This document shows positions 8,044-17,980 of a DNA stretch of 64,000 bases, piece after piece. The stretch covers positions 682,001 through 746,000 of the forward strand of contig NZ_JAJGZV010000001.1 in assembly GCF_020805785.1 (NCBI RefSeq), read 5' to 3'. The position numbers were made by a program, and so were the translations under genes. The stretch is from Flavobacterium chungbukense (lineage in GTDB: Bacteria > Bacteroidota > Bacteroidia > Flavobacteriales > Flavobacteriaceae). Each line of letters opens with the position of its first letter. The first letter of the stretch is position 1. The notes below the pieces were generated by a model. It worked only from the letters and a program-made list of their open reading frames with translations. It did not search any database and was not told where the DNA came from.

Positions 8044-10023
8044 TTATTCGTTTTTTAAAGCATTAATCACGTTAGTAAGCTCATCGACTAACTGACCTGG
8101 ATTTCCAGAATACCCTTCGGATGTAAAACGAATCTGCCCGTTTTTAATCACTACTTTTCTAGGAATACCGCTTGATTTAAAAATCTTAGCATAGTTCGTG
8201 AAAGAAGCGTTATTTGTTCCGCCTCCCTTTTTAACTAAATCAAAATAAGTGTTGATTTTTAAACCTTTTTCTTTTAGATATGCCAGAGCTTCTTTTTTGT
8301 AGCCTTCTTTGGTTTCCTGAGTACTGATAAAATAGACATCAACTTCTTTGTCTTCTTTAAAGTTGTTTACCAACTGCTGCATTGCTGGGAAAGCCTTTTT
8401 ACAAGGTCCGCACCAAGTTGCCCAAAAATCGATTACGATAATTTTACCGCTGTTTAAAGCTAAATCCTTTGTCTTTCCGTCTGCAGATTGCACTTTAATT
8501 GCCGGTGCAGGAACTGGATCCATTAAAGCGATTTTTTCTTCAGGTTTATTTTCTTTTTTCAACTGTTCTAAATACGCAGGAAAATCAGCTTCTTTTTTGC
8601 CTTCTTTCAGATATAACTCTTTCAGTTTCGCTGTGGCACTTTCAGATAAAGTATTAGCTCTTGCTGCATTTTTTAAAACCTCTAAAATTGGTTTGTTGAA
8701 TGCTTCTAAAGCTTTAATATGAATATCATTGATGCTTGCTTTTTCGTAACGTTTTTCGAAAGGCAACAATTCAAAAGTTTCTAAAACTTCTTTGTACTTT
8801 TTCAAAATGTCGTACATACGAATCTGAATAACCAACTCATTATTAAGCTGATTTTTTGCATTTTCTGTCGCTTGGTTCGGTGACCAGTAAAGTCCTTGCA
8901 TGTAAGACATATCATTTACTTTTTGCTGCATCTGCTTGATTATTGGCACCGCCATAGTTTCGATAACAGCAGGATCAACAACTTTCAGATACAGCGCTTT
9001 CGAAATATTCTGGTGGTAAGCATCATTTAGATTAGCAAAATTCATGTTTGGAATCATAGCTAAAATACTTTTGTAATCTTTAGTTTCAAAATAATAACCA
9101 AACTGCATTTTTACAATATTATCGTAGAAATACTTTTGAGAATCTGGTACATCTGAAGTGTATGGAAAATCAACTAAAAATTGGTTGATAACTTTGTTTC
9201 TTTCCGCTGCATCTGCAATCGGCATAATTTTTTGATACGCTTTTTGTCTTAAAAATGCGCCTTTTGGAAATTGTTTTACTATTACATTTTCAACAGAATC
9301 TGATTTGGCTTTGTTTTTTAATTCATATAAATAAATGTTATGAACTTTAAGATAAACTTCTTCTGGCATTCCATTCATTTTCTTTGTAAAATCTGCTAGA
9401 AAACGAGTCCCTAATTCTTGAAACTTTTCAGGTTTTTGCACTTTCAATACTTTAAAATAAGTATCAAAAAATTCTGGAAATCTATTTCCGTTAGCTGCAA
9501 CTTCTTTTTTTAACCAATATTCAGTAGCGTCGCCATCGATTGTAAAATCTTTGAAGTAACTGCCAAACTGACCATTGAAATCTTTGTTTCTAAAAGTCGC
9601 CCAAGCTAAATCGGCTCCTGGCATTTTTACTTTTGGTTCTTTAAAAGCAACCAGCATATATCCGGTGTCTTGATTGGTGTCTGTTACCAAGCCATTTTCG
9701 GTATTTCCGTAAAATTTGAAAGCCATAAAAGCACAGTTTTTTGGAACTGTAAAATCGGCGCTGTAAACAGCGCCATTTTTTTTCATTTTAAGATCTTCAA
9801 TTTCCCATCTGTAATCATTGAAAACATAAGCATAACCACTAATATTTTTCACATTTTCTAATGGTCCGCCTTTTGGATCATAAGTCATGCTGAAAGAAGC
9901 TCCAGGAATCGGAATGTCGATCATTCCTTGTAATCTGGATTTAACTTCTTGACTTGTAACCTGTAGGGTAAAGGCGCAGAACGCCAATACCAATAATTTG
10001 ATATTCTTTATTTTTTTAAACAT
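8044..10023 (-). CDS. TlpA-like thioredoxin-domain protein with long N-terminal region
   Basis: A 659-residue secreted protein (signal MFKKIKNIKLLVLAFCAFTLQVTSQ). The last 160 residues form a TlpA/ResA thioredoxin domain with the active site WCGPC (C538, C541), the preceding IDFWATW strand and the downstream cis-proline region GIPRKVV. The first 480 residues hold an N-terminal beta domain followed by helical repeats; no family was recognised. Proteins of this build are common beside SusCD pairs in flavobacteria and sphingobacteria, where they are thought to act as periplasmic disulfide reductases or scaffolds. The gap to SusD is 11 bases, so it is in the operon. Confidence 0.88.
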   Translation of the reverse strand: MFKKIKNIKLLVLAFCAFTLQVTSQEVKSRLQGMIDIPIPGASFSMTYDPKGGPLENVKNISGYAYVFNDYRWEIEDLKMKKNGAVYSADFTVPKNCAFMAFKFYGNTENGLVTDTNQDTGYMLVAFKEPKVKMPGADLAWATFRNKDFNGQFGSYFKDFTIDGDATEYWLKKEVAANGNRFPEFFDTYFKVLKVQKPEKFQELGTRFLADFTKKMNGMPEEVYLKVHNIYLYELKNKAKSDSVENVIVKQFPKGAFLRQKAYQKIMPIADAAERNKVINQFLVDFPYTSDVPDSQKYFYDNIVKMQFGYYFETKDYKSILAMIPNMNFANLNDAYHQNISKALYLKVVDPAVIETMAVPIIKQMQQKVNDMSYMQGLYWSPNQATENAKNQLNNELVIQIRMYDILKKYKEVLETFELLPFEKRYEKASINDIHIKALEAFNKPILEVLKNAARANTLSESATAKLKELYLKEGKKEADFPAYLEQLKKENKPEEKIALMDPVPAPAIKVQSADGKTKDLALNSGKIIVIDFWATWCGPCKKAFPAMQQLVNNFKEDKEVDVYFISTQETKEGYKKEALAYLKEKGLKINTYFDLVKKGGGTNNASFTNYAKIFKSSGIPRKVVIKNGQIRFTSEGYSGNPGQLVDELTNVINALKNE

Positions 10024-10034
10024 TGTAAGTTTTT

Positions 10035-11393
10035 TTATTTCCCTAATTCAGGGCTTAGATCGATATAATTTTGATTGATTGGGAATACATATCCATCGCT
10101 GTTTGGTGCAAGAGTGTAAGTCTGACCTTTAAAAACTCTGGTGTAGGTTTTCTGAAAAGCTGGATCTATGTTTAAACGTCGCTGATCAAACCAACGAAAT
10201 CCTCTTCCGATGAATTCTTTTTGTCTTTCTGTTAAAACAAGATTTAATGCTTCTGCATTGGTTGTCGCACTTACCTGATATGTTGTTCCAGTTTTGTAAC
10301 GTTTTGCTCTCAGAATATTTAAATATTCGACTGCTTTTTGTGGCTGTCCGCCTCGTGCATAACATTCGGCAGCAATTAAATACATCTCAGGAACAGAAAC
10401 TCCGACGTTAATTCCGTTTGTGTAACTGTAAGTGGCAATTCCAAATCCTCTTCCTGTATAAGTTGGAGAGATTGCAATGTTACCAGCAATTGTATAATAA
10501 TCATAACGCAAATCACTTGCGCCAAAACTATTTAATAAGTCATTTGACAAAGGAGCTCTGTTATAAGTTAAAAGCAAAGTTTTAGAAAATATAACTTCAG
10601 GATTCTGAATTAAGACTGGGTAGCTATAACCAGAAGCTAATGATTTAAGGTCTATTAAACCATTTTGCATCTGTAAAGCTTTCTCTGCATTTTCAAGGCT
10701 TAGCTGATATTGTCCCATTAATAAATACGTTCTAGCAAGCAATGCATAAACGGCTCTTTTTGAAGGAAGTACATTAAACTGTGGATCATTCTGAATTCCA
10801 TTATCTAAAGCGCTTTTCAAATCTGCTATAATTTGATCATAAACTTGCCCAACTGTATTTCTTTCTAGAGAAGAAAATAGTTCTGGTTTTAATAAAAGCG
10901 GAACTGCTTTTTCTGAATTAGCAGAAGTAGGGTCAAATTGAGGAGCATATGTGTTTACGAGCTGTAAATAAGCAAATGCTCTGTGTACATAGGCTTCGGC
11001 AGAGATTTCTTTTTTCTCTGCATCTGTTCCTTTTTCACTTCCCATCACGCCATCTAGAATTACATTACTGTAATAAACAGCTTTGTATAATCCTATCCAA
11101 TCTGAATCACCTTGTGAAGGATCGTATATTCTATCCTGCCAAGTATAACTGTTACCCCAAATAGTAGTAACTCCATTTTGATAAGTTGTTGGAAATTCGA
11201 CATCAGCGTTAGCAATAAGATAAATTCCGCCAGAGGAAGTCATATCGTTATAATTGTTGGCTAAAGCTCTGTAGTCAGAGGTATATTTTAAAATTCTGTT
11301 GTTTCCAACCTGTTCTACTTCAACATAATCTCGACAAGAGTTTAGTAAAAGCAAAGGAAGTAATATATATAATGTGGATTTTAGAAATTTCAT
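10035..11393 (-). CDS. SusD/RagB-family outer-membrane lipoprotein
   Basis: A 452-residue lipoprotein: MKFLKSTLYILLPLLLLNSC ends in a lipobox, so C20 would be lipidated. The rest shows TPR-rich SusD features: AYLQLVNTYAPQFD, YALLARTYLLMGQYQLSLENAEKAL, and a C-terminal RQKEFIGRGFRWFDQRRL segment typical of SusD-like proteins. SusD lids the SusC barrel and captures the ligand at the cell surface. It starts 17 bases after the SusC gene. The ligand cannot be read from sequence; the neighbouring peptidases suggest a peptide-like substrate and not a glycan, since no glycoside hydrolase is present. Confidence 0.95.
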   Translation of the reverse strand: MKFLKSTLYILLPLLLLNSCRDYVEVEQVGNNRILKYTSDYRALANNYNDMTSSGGIYLIANADVEFPTTYQNGVTTIWGNSYTWQDRIYDPSQGDSDWIGLYKAVYYSNVILDGVMGSEKGTDAEKKEISAEAYVHRAFAYLQLVNTYAPQFDPTSANSEKAVPLLLKPELFSSLERNTVGQVYDQIIADLKSALDNGIQNDPQFNVLPSKRAVYALLARTYLLMGQYQLSLENAEKALQMQNGLIDLKSLASGYSYPVLIQNPEVIFSKTLLLTYNRAPLSNDLLNSFGASDLRYDYYTIAGNIAISPTYTGRGFGIATYSYTNGINVGVSVPEMYLIAAECYARGGQPQKAVEYLNILRAKRYKTGTTYQVSATTNAEALNLVLTERQKEFIGRGFRWFDQRRLNIDPAFQKTYTRVFKGQTYTLAPNSDGYVFPINQNYIDLSPELGK

Positions 11394-11410
11394 AAGTCTG
11401 TTTTTTAAAA

Positions 11411-14400
11411 TTAAAAACTTAAATTAAACTGTAAGGTATAGCTACGTTGTGGAGCAAGCGTATTATAGTTACCGTTTGAAAGGTATTGCGGATCGATTCC
11501 TAAATCATTCTTAACCCATAATAAACCTAAATTCCTAGCCGCAAAATTGAAACTTAATGACTTAATAAATGTTTTTTGTAACCATTCAGACGGTACATTA
11601 TATCCTAATGAAACCTGTTGCAATCTCACATTATCTGCTGGAAGTACATTTATATCAGCAAATTGATAACGGTTTAAGCTATTGAAACTAATATTTGTAA
11701 GACCAGGTACATTTGTATTAGCTTCATCTCCCGCTTGTCTCCAGCGCTCTGCCACTAATTCGTCTTTAGCTACAGCTCCATATTGTACTCCTGAATAAGA
11801 AGGGTAATTTTGTAATACCGTATTTCTGAATACGTGCCCTGCATAATACGTAATCTGTACTCCTAATCTGAAGTTTTTAAAAGAGAAATCATTCATGAAT
11901 CCTCCAAAATAAGGAGCAAAGGTAGTTCCCATTTTTTTCAAGTCTTCTTTAGTGATTGAAGCAATACCTTGAGTAGAGTTAACAATTGTGCCGTCATTTT
12001 TATAAACTTGAGATTGCCCTGTTGCGTCTAGACCAGCCCAGTTGTACGCGTATACTGTTCCGATACTAGTTCCAACCATCGGAGATGAACCAAAATACTG
12101 ATTAGTGCTGTTTAGTACATAACGAGAGTCTGTAACTTCATTGGTATTATAAGAGAAATTTAAACTGCTATTCCATTTAAATTGAGCGTTTATAATAGTT
12201 CCTGAAATAGATAAATCTACACCATGTCCTTTTAAGGTCGCAGTATTATAATTTACATAAGACCATCCGTAAGTTGGATTAAATGGAAGATTTGCTAAAA
12301 TATCGTAACTTTTTTTATAGTACAAATCAACACTTCCTCGTAAACGACCGTTGAAGAATCCATAATCTAAACCATAATTGAGCGTTGTTGTTGTTTCCCA
12401 TTTAATTTCAGGATTTTCAGGTATAGAGATAGACGCTGTTGGTAACTGTGTGTTAAAATCTACTGATCCAATACTAATTACAGGACTTTGGCTTCCAAAT
12501 CCGCCTGATGGAGAACTTCCTCCTTTACCATAAGTAATTCTAAAAGCTAAATTACTCAACCAGTTTACATCTCTTAAGAAAAATTCTTTATTGATGTCCC
12601 ATTTACCTCCTGCAGACCATAACGGTATTGCTCTATTTTTTCTTGAAGCACCTATTATGTTTGCATCATCAAAACGAACACTTCCTGAAACATGGTAACG
12701 GTTCATAAAATCATAAGAACCCAATCCGTAGTATGATAAATAACGGCTTCTTGATTTACTGATGCTATTATCAGAAGTTCCAATAATACTTTGCCAGCCA
12801 TACACCGTGTTGTAATAAACTGTTGGGTTTACAGATTGTCCTGAGTTGGTATCAGTATTATATCCATAGAATCTTTGGCTTGAACCTTCTCTGCGTTCTT
12901 CTCTAAGTTCTGTACCCGCTAAAAAGTGCAAACTGTTGTTTTCGTTAAAATTCTTATTGATATTCATTTGAAAACGCATGCTCTGATTATCGTTGTTAAT
13001 ATTCGTGTTGTATAGATAAGATCCTACCGGTATACCATAAACTAGTTTTCCAGCAGTATTGACAGATGTTGCCTGATTGATCATATTTCGACTATAGTAA
13101 CTGTCTAATTCGCTCAACGATTTGGTTTTGTTTGTAATCGAAGTATACATACCAGATGCTTCAAAATTTAACCAATTTGTAACTGTTGCCGTTAAGCTTG
13201 CATTTAATCTGATGTTGGCTCCTTTAGTTATTACATTAGAATAATTTAGTTCATCTAAATAATTGTAAGACCAAGGCAAGTATCCTTTTGCTTCGAATCC
13301 TTTTGAAACTTCTGGTCTGAAAAGAAAATAGCGGTCAATTCCATTTCCGTCTGCATCTGCTATCATATCATACGGACGCAAAGCGGTTGCAGATACATTT
13401 GATAAAGCTTCATTTGCAACTGTATTAGTTTGATACGTAGTTGGAACATAGTTGATTCCAGTATTTAACTTTAAGAAGCTTTTAAGCTGAAAAGAGTTGT
13501 TTAATGTAATGTTATAAGATTGAGAATCATTTCCTTGCATAGCAGCTTGATCCTTGTTGTATCCTAAAGCCAAATAGTAAGTGCTTTTTTCGTTTCCGCC
13601 ATCTATGGATAAATCATATTGAGTGGTAACCGAATTTCTAAGTAAATACCTGTTTATCTGTCCTAAATTATCATTTTGTCCAAGTTGTGCTAACAGTTGA
13701 TCTCTTTGCGATATAGAAATTTCACCTCTTTTTTGTCTAAACATAATTTCCTGTGCTGCACTTGGATTAAGCGCTTGCCAGTTTGAGATATTATCAACGA
13801 CGAATCCGCCATTTACAAGGTCTTTTTCGTAATCAATATATTGAGCAGTATTCATAACACGAAGTTTGCCCAAATCTATTTTCTCTCCGATACTTGTAGT
13901 AGTGTTAAAGCTGATAGTAGGCTCGCCTTTTTTACCTTTTTTGGTTGTAATTACAATTACACCATTGGCAGCCATTGATCCCCATATTGAACTTGCAGCA
14001 GCATCTTTTAAAACAGTAATGCTTTCTACATCGTCTGGATTAAGAAAACTTAAAATAGAAGATCCCGGAACACCTCTTTTAGAGAAAGCAAAATCTTCTC
14101 TAGATTGCGGAAAACCATCAATAACTATCAAAGGCGATCCTGTTCCGCTAAAATTATTAGTTCCTCGAACACTGATAGAACCAGTTCTTGGATCAACATT
14201 TACACCGGCAATTTTTCCTTCCAGTCTTGACTGAATGTCAACCGTTGGAACTTCTGCAAGCTCTTTTGCGCTTATTACGCCAATAGCTCCAGTAACTCTT
14301 TCTTTTGGAATTTCTGTATAACCGTTAGAAACAGGAATTTCTACAGAATGAAGTTCCATAACATCTGGTACAAGTGTTGCATCGATAACCCTTTTATTGT

Positions 14401-14971
14401 TAACAGCAACGGTTACAGTTTTATATCCTAAAGAACTGAAAACAATAGTATCATATGGAGAAACTCTCATTCGATAGTCTCCTTCTTTTCTAGTAATATC
14501 CCAAGATTGTTTGCCTTTTAAAATAACATTTACACCAATAAGCGGTGCACCTTTTTTATCGGTAACCTTACCAGTTAAATCATATTCTAATTGTTCAGCT
14601 CTTTTTTTGTTTCTTTTTACAACAACTTGCTTATCTATGATATCAAAAGTAAGATTGTTACTTTTTAAAGCATTATTCAAGATTTCTTCTATAGTAGCAT
14701 CTTTATCCAAAGTAATGGTATTGGCAGATTTTAGTACATCATCATTATAGAAGAAGACATAATTAGTCTGTTTTTCTAAAGTAGAAAAAACTTCAGTTAG
14801 CGGAGTGTTCTTGAAACGAACATGTATTTTATTTTGTCCTAAAGAAGGGTTCGCATATAAACTACACATACTTATCCAAATAAATGCAGTAACAGATCTC
14901 ATAAGCAGCAGATATAGGTAATAGTGGTATCGTCCAGAAAAATACTTTTCTGAATTATGTTTTTTATTCAT
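11411..14971 (-). CDS. SusC/RagA-family TonB-dependent receptor with STN signalling domain
   Basis: This 1186-residue outer-membrane receptor starts with a long signal region (MRSVTAFIWISMCSLYANPSLGQ after a charged extension). An STN domain follows (about residues 48-118, VRFKNTPLTEVFSTLEKQT), then a carboxypeptidase-like regulatory domain (DLTGKVTDKKGAPLIGVNV), the TonB plug (near 225-340, with GSISVRGTNNF and PLIVIDGFP) and a large beta-barrel ending in YTLQFNLSF. The STN domain is the part that signals to FecR-type anti-sigma factors. A FecR homologue and its sigma factor lie directly upstream, so ligand binding at this receptor probably induces its own operon. Confidence 0.96.
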   Translation of the reverse strand: MNKKHNSEKYFSGRYHYYLYLLLMRSVTAFIWISMCSLYANPSLGQNKIHVRFKNTPLTEVFSTLEKQTNYVFFYNDDVLKSANTITLDKDATIEEILNNALKSNNLTFDIIDKQVVVKRNKKRAEQLEYDLTGKVTDKKGAPLIGVNVILKGKQSWDITRKEGDYRMRVSPYDTIVFSSLGYKTVTVAVNNKRVIDATLVPDVMELHSVEIPVSNGYTEIPKERVTGAIGVISAKELAEVPTVDIQSRLEGKIAGVNVDPRTGSISVRGTNNFSGTGSPLIVIDGFPQSREDFAFSKRGVPGSSILSFLNPDDVESITVLKDAAASSIWGSMAANGVIVITTKKGKKGEPTISFNTTTSIGEKIDLGKLRVMNTAQYIDYEKDLVNGGFVVDNISNWQALNPSAAQEIMFRQKRGEISISQRDQLLAQLGQNDNLGQINRYLLRNSVTTQYDLSIDGGNEKSTYYLALGYNKDQAAMQGNDSQSYNITLNNSFQLKSFLKLNTGINYVPTTYQTNTVANEALSNVSATALRPYDMIADADGNGIDRYFLFRPEVSKGFEAKGYLPWSYNYLDELNYSNVITKGANIRLNASLTATVTNWLNFEASGMYTSITNKTKSLSELDSYYSRNMINQATSVNTAGKLVYGIPVGSYLYNTNINNDNQSMRFQMNINKNFNENNSLHFLAGTELREERREGSSQRFYGYNTDTNSGQSVNPTVYYNTVYGWQSIIGTSDNSISKSRSRYLSYYGLGSYDFMNRYHVSGSVRFDDANIIGASRKNRAIPLWSAGGKWDINKEFFLRDVNWLSNLAFRITYGKGGSSPSGGFGSQSPVISIGSVDFNTQLPTASISIPENPEIKWETTTTLNYGLDYGFFNGRLRGSVDLYYKKSYDILANLPFNPTYGWSYVNYNTATLKGHGVDLSISGTIINAQFKWNSSLNFSYNTNEVTDSRYVLNSTNQYFGSSPMVGTSIGTVYAYNWAGLDATGQSQVYKNDGTIVNSTQGIASITKEDLKKMGTTFAPYFGGFMNDFSFKNFRLGVQITYYAGHVFRNTVLQNYPSYSGVQYGAVAKDELVAERWRQAGDEANTNVPGLTNISFNSLNRYQFADINVLPADNVRLQQVSLGYNVPSEWLQKTFIKSLSFNFAARNLGLLWVKNDLGIDPQYLSNGNYNTLAPQRSYTLQFNLSF

Positions 14972-15027
14972 AATTTTGTTTTGAATTTAAGAGATAGTCA
15001 ATTAGCGTTGACTACAGTTCTACAATG

Positions 15028-15054
15028 CCAAAAGATGGTTCCAACATCTTTTGG
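15028..15054 (+). terminator. Hairpin with T run in the fecR-susC gap
   Basis: A perfect 10-base-pair stem (CCAAAAGATG with CATCTTTTGG) is followed by nine T on the plus strand. It would terminate plus-strand, that is antisense, transcription. On the coding (minus) strand the T run becomes an A run before the hairpin, so it should not stop read-through from fecR. It may block an antisense transcript rising from within susC, or shape the susC leader. Confidence 0.5.
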
Positions 15055-15147
15055 TTTTTTTTTGGTTAGTTTTTACAAATAAGGTTGATATGTTTATTTT
15101 TGGTTTTATATCATAGGCATTTTTGGTTTTTGAATTGATTTTTTTAT

Positions 15148-16209
15148 TTATTTAATTGTAATAGTTCTTTGGTTTGCGTTAACAGTGCAGCTGTTATTAG
15201 TTATACTCGATAATGTATTTGCAAGTGAATTAAGGTTTTCATTTAAAGCAAAAGAGCCAGAATAATTAGCATCCAGATTCAAATCTGCACCTTTTATGAA
15301 TTCTATTTTATAATATTTTGAAAGTTTGCTTAGAATGCTATTTAATGACTGGCTTTTGAAAGTAAAATAACCTTCACGCCAAGACAAGATAGAAGCAACA
15401 TCTTTTCGTTCTACTTTTAGCTGTTTTTTATCTTTATTGATGGTAGCAATCATGCCAGGAGTTAAATCCTCTTGAAGTTCCTGATTGTTTAAAATTCCTT
15501 TTTTATTGTAGGTAATTCTAACTTTTCCTTGCAATAAAGCAGTTTGTACCGTTTCGTCTTCAGGATAAGAGCTTACATTAAAAACGGTTCCAAGTACTCG
15601 CACATTGCACTCTTTTGTTTTTACGAAAAACGGTTTGGCTTTATTATGGGCTACATCAAAAGCAGCTTCACCAGTTAAGTAAACTTCCCGTATTGATCCG
15701 TCAAACTGAGTAGGATAAATTAAAGAAGAACCAGAATTAAGCCAAACGGTTGTGCCGTCAGTCAAAACGATTTGGGTTCTCTTTCCGTAAGGAACTCTAA
15801 CGGTATTAAAGGCAGAAACGCTAGTAGAATTTGTATTTATAGCTTGCTGACCTACAGTAACTTTTTTACCGTTTTTTCCATAGCTAATTACGGTGCTATC
15901 TTGAACCGAAATAGTTTTCTGATCTTGCAAGACAAGAGAAATATTCTCTAAATCTACATTTGATTCTGTTGATTTAGAGTTTTGGGCAAATTGCTCTAAT
16001 GCTGTTAGAGGTTTCGCGCTTTCTGATGAATTCTGATTCATAGATAAAGCGACTAATAAAGCGACACTCGCAGCAGCAGCATAGGCGAGAAGTCTTTTCT
16101 TTTTCCTACGTCTGGATTCTTTTTGTTCCAGTTCGATTAGTCCAAGACGAATTTGATTCTTTAGAGAATCTTTTTCATCATTTGATATGTTGTTAAAATT
16201 AATTTGCAA
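15148..16209 (-). CDS. FecR-family anti-sigma factor
   Basis: A 353-residue inner-membrane protein. The N-terminal cytoplasmic part is short and basic (KESRRRKKKR), followed by one membrane segment (LLAYAAAASVALLVALSM, about residues 40-58). The periplasmic part has a FecR domain (TVRVPYGKRTQIVLTDGTTV, WLNSGSSLIYP, EVYLTGEAAFDVAHN) and a C-terminal DUF4974-type domain (LNSILSKLSKYYKIEF) that resembles STN. It would hold the upstream ECF sigma factor inactive until the SusC STN domain reports ligand. It lies 76 bases after the sigma gene and 176 bases before susC. Confidence 0.95.
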   Translation of the reverse strand: MQINFNNISNDEKDSLKNQIRLGLIELEQKESRRRKKKRLLAYAAAASVALLVALSMNQNSSESAKPLTALEQFAQNSKSTESNVDLENISLVLQDQKTISVQDSTVISYGKNGKKVTVGQQAINTNSTSVSAFNTVRVPYGKRTQIVLTDGTTVWLNSGSSLIYPTQFDGSIREVYLTGEAAFDVAHNKAKPFFVKTKECNVRVLGTVFNVSSYPEDETVQTALLQGKVRITYNKKGILNNQELQEDLTPGMIATINKDKKQLKVERKDVASILSWREGYFTFKSQSLNSILSKLSKYYKIEFIKGADLNLDANYSGSFALNENLNSLANTLSSITNNSCTVNANQRTITIK

Positions 16210-16285
16210 GGTGATGTTTTTTATGGGGTATATATTTCTATAGAGAACAACTCTTTAGAAACATAGACAAAAAAATAACCTTTTT

Positions 16286-16831
16286 TTAAAGTTTTTTTCG
16301 AAGTTCTTTCAAACATCTGTATATCAGTGTTCTGCAAGACTCGATAGAGATGCCTAAAATAGAGGCAATTTCTTCGTAAGGTTTATCTTCGTTGAATCTG
16401 TAGAACAATGCTTTGCGCTGCTTTTCGGTAAGTTCTTGCATGGCAAAAGCTAATTTTGCATTTAATTCTAAATTGTTTTCTTCTTCAATTAAAGTTTCTT
16501 CGAAAGAAGCTTCCTTGGGCGTAAGTGTACTGTAATCAGTATTTAAATGAAAAATTTTTTGAGAAGCTTTATTCTTTTTTAAAACATTTCTCTGTGTAAT
16601 TTTAAATAAATATGATTTTACATTTACACTTTCAGCAAGACCAGTTCGATACTTATAAATGTCAAGAAAAACATCATGAATTGCATCTTTAGCAATAGAT
16701 GGTTCGTTAGTATATTGTAAAGCAAAAGTAAGTAAAACATCAGCATAGATATCATAGAGCTTTTCAAAGGCGGTAATATCACCTTTTTTAATCTGCTCCC
16801 ATAATAAAATATCTGTTGTGGTATTCTCCAT
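16286..16831 (-). CDS. ECF RNA polymerase sigma factor, FecI-like
   Basis: A 181-residue sigma-70-family protein. Region 2 is seen at AFEKLYDIYADVLLTFALQYT and IAKDAIHDVFLDIY (residues about 18-60). Region 4 is seen at LTEKQRKALFYRFNEDKPYEEIASILGISIESCRTLIYRCLKELR (about 135-180), a standard helix-turn-helix for -35 recognition. There is no region 1 or 3, as expected of ECF factors. It heads the sigma/FecR/SusC/SusD/TlpA/S9/M16 series on the minus strand and probably drives the susC promoter in the 15.0-15.1 kb gap. Confidence 0.95.
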   Translation of the reverse strand: MENTTTDILLWEQIKKGDITAFEKLYDIYADVLLTFALQYTNEPSIAKDAIHDVFLDIYKYRTGLAESVNVKSYLFKITQRNVLKKNKASQKIFHLNTDYSTLTPKEASFEETLIEEENNLELNAKLAFAMQELTEKQRKALFYRFNEDKPYEEIASILGISIESCRTLIYRCLKELRKKL

Positions 16832-17188
16832 TTAAGGAATAAAATTGCTGTTGTTTTTTGAAACAAATCTATAACTTTTATCAGCAAAAGGAATATTTTT
16901 TCAATTATTTCGCATGATTTTGAAAGATATGGTCAAAATAATGGCGATAATTTTGTTAAAATCGGTTTTTAGATTGCTTTACATATAGATAACATTCATC
17001 AAAAAGAAATAGAAAAATCGATATAGTGGTTATTTAACAGAAAAGCTGAATAAGAATTATAAAACTTCTGAAAAAAAATAGCTACAATTATAAAAAAATC
17101 AAAAAAAGCCACCTTTAATAAAAGTGGCTTTTTGAATCGAAAAATTAACGTGTTTTTTATTTTTAGTTCACTGTATTTATAAATAATT
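16832..17188. other. Intergenic region between sigma gene and PPTase gene
   Basis: This 357-base AT-rich gap holds the terminator of the NRPS operon at 17103-17133 and presumably the promoter of the sigma gene. No gene was found. The terminator separates the NRPS operon from the sigma/SusCD locus, so the two are probably not one transcript, even though they lie in the same direction. Confidence 0.6.
17103..17133 (-). terminator. Terminator of the NRPS-PKS-PPTase operon
   Basis: AAAAAGCCAC pairs with GTGGCTTTTT around an AT-rich loop that can extend the stem by three pairs. On the minus strand the stem is followed by a T run, 55 bases after the PPTase stop. It is nearly symmetrical and may work both ways. 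Confidence 0.8.
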
Positions 17189-17980
17189 CTATTTTACCAT
17201 TTCTAATAATGCAAATATATTTTGCGAAACATTATATAAATTAATAGTCACAGCGGCTGTTGCAAGACCTTCATAAGCTATTGCTCCTAAATAATCATCT
17301 TCAAGATCAAAACTTCGTACTTGCCAGTTTTGAGAGTTTTTTATTAAAGAAAAATCTAAATTATGCTCGCCATCTAAGCAGGGTATGTATTTAAAATCTT
17401 CATCGATACCTTTTCCTAATGCTTTCACAAAAGCTTCTTTTCGGGTCCATAAAGTATAGAAAGTATTTTTTTTATCACTGGCATTTTGAATTATTTGCGT
17501 TTCATTATCATTATAAACATCTGGCAACATACTTGTAAAGTTGAAATCTTTGCTCATATATTCGATATCTAATCCAACTTTTTTTCTAGAAACTGCGATT
17601 ACAGCAAAGTCTTCTGAGTGCGAAATATTAAAGTGCAACCATGGATGAGAAGCTAAATAAGGTTTTTTATTAAAATCATAGTCCAAATAGATGTTTTTGA
17701 TGTTTAGTTTTGTGTAAGCTGCTAAAATGAGCTTTAAAATGGATCGGTAGATGATGAATCTATCTTTGTCAATTTCTTTAAAAAACCTTTTGACTCTTTT
17801 GAGTTCTACGGAATTTAAGAATTGAGATAAATCAGATTTCATCTCACTGAAATCGGGTAGGTAAATACTGTAAATCACAATATCATCACTATCTAAAGAA
17901 TACCCTTTTTCGGGAATAAAATCAACACCTTTTATCTCTAAAGATGAAATAGAGAGCTTAGAGGTTTTCATGGTTTTCAT
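17189..17980 (-). CDS. 4'-phosphopantetheinyl transferase, Sfp type
   Basis: A 263-residue protein with the family signatures: HFNISHSEDF (about 116-125), VGLDIE with metal ligands D138 and E140, and WTRKEAFVKALGKG (about 178-191) with the catalytic E182. It would transfer phosphopantetheine from CoA to the carrier-domain serines of the adjacent NRPS and PKS proteins. The gene overlaps the end of the NRPS gene by 23 bases. A second in-frame ATG at 17971 is an equally good start. Being last in the operon and overlapping it strongly argues that it serves this assembly line. Confidence 0.93.
   Translation of the reverse strand: MKTMKTSKLSISSLEIKGVDFIPEKGYSLDSDDIVIYSIYLPDFSEMKSDLSQFLNSVELKRVKRFFKEIDKDRFIIYRSILKLILAAYTKLNIKNIYLDYDFNKKPYLASHPWLHFNISHSEDFAVIAVSRKKVGLDIEYMSKDFNFTSMLPDVYNDNETQIIQNASDKKNTFYTLWTRKEAFVKALGKGIDEDFKYIPCLDGEHNLDFSLIKNSQNWQVRSFDLEDDYLGAIAYEGLATAAVTINLYNVSQNIFALLEMVK

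Noticed and set aside
8348..8722. Plus-strand 124-residue frame inside the TlpA-like gene
   Set aside because: Antisense to the thioredoxin domain; no independent evidence of coding.
13866..14234. Plus-strand 122-residue frame inside the SusC gene
   Set aside because: It mirrors the plug domain of SusC in another frame; its composition is that of an antisense shadow.
16624..16887. Minus-strand 87-residue frame overlapping the sigma-factor gene start
   Set aside because: It is another frame of the same DNA; the sigma factor has clear region 2 and region 4 motifs and explains the sequence.
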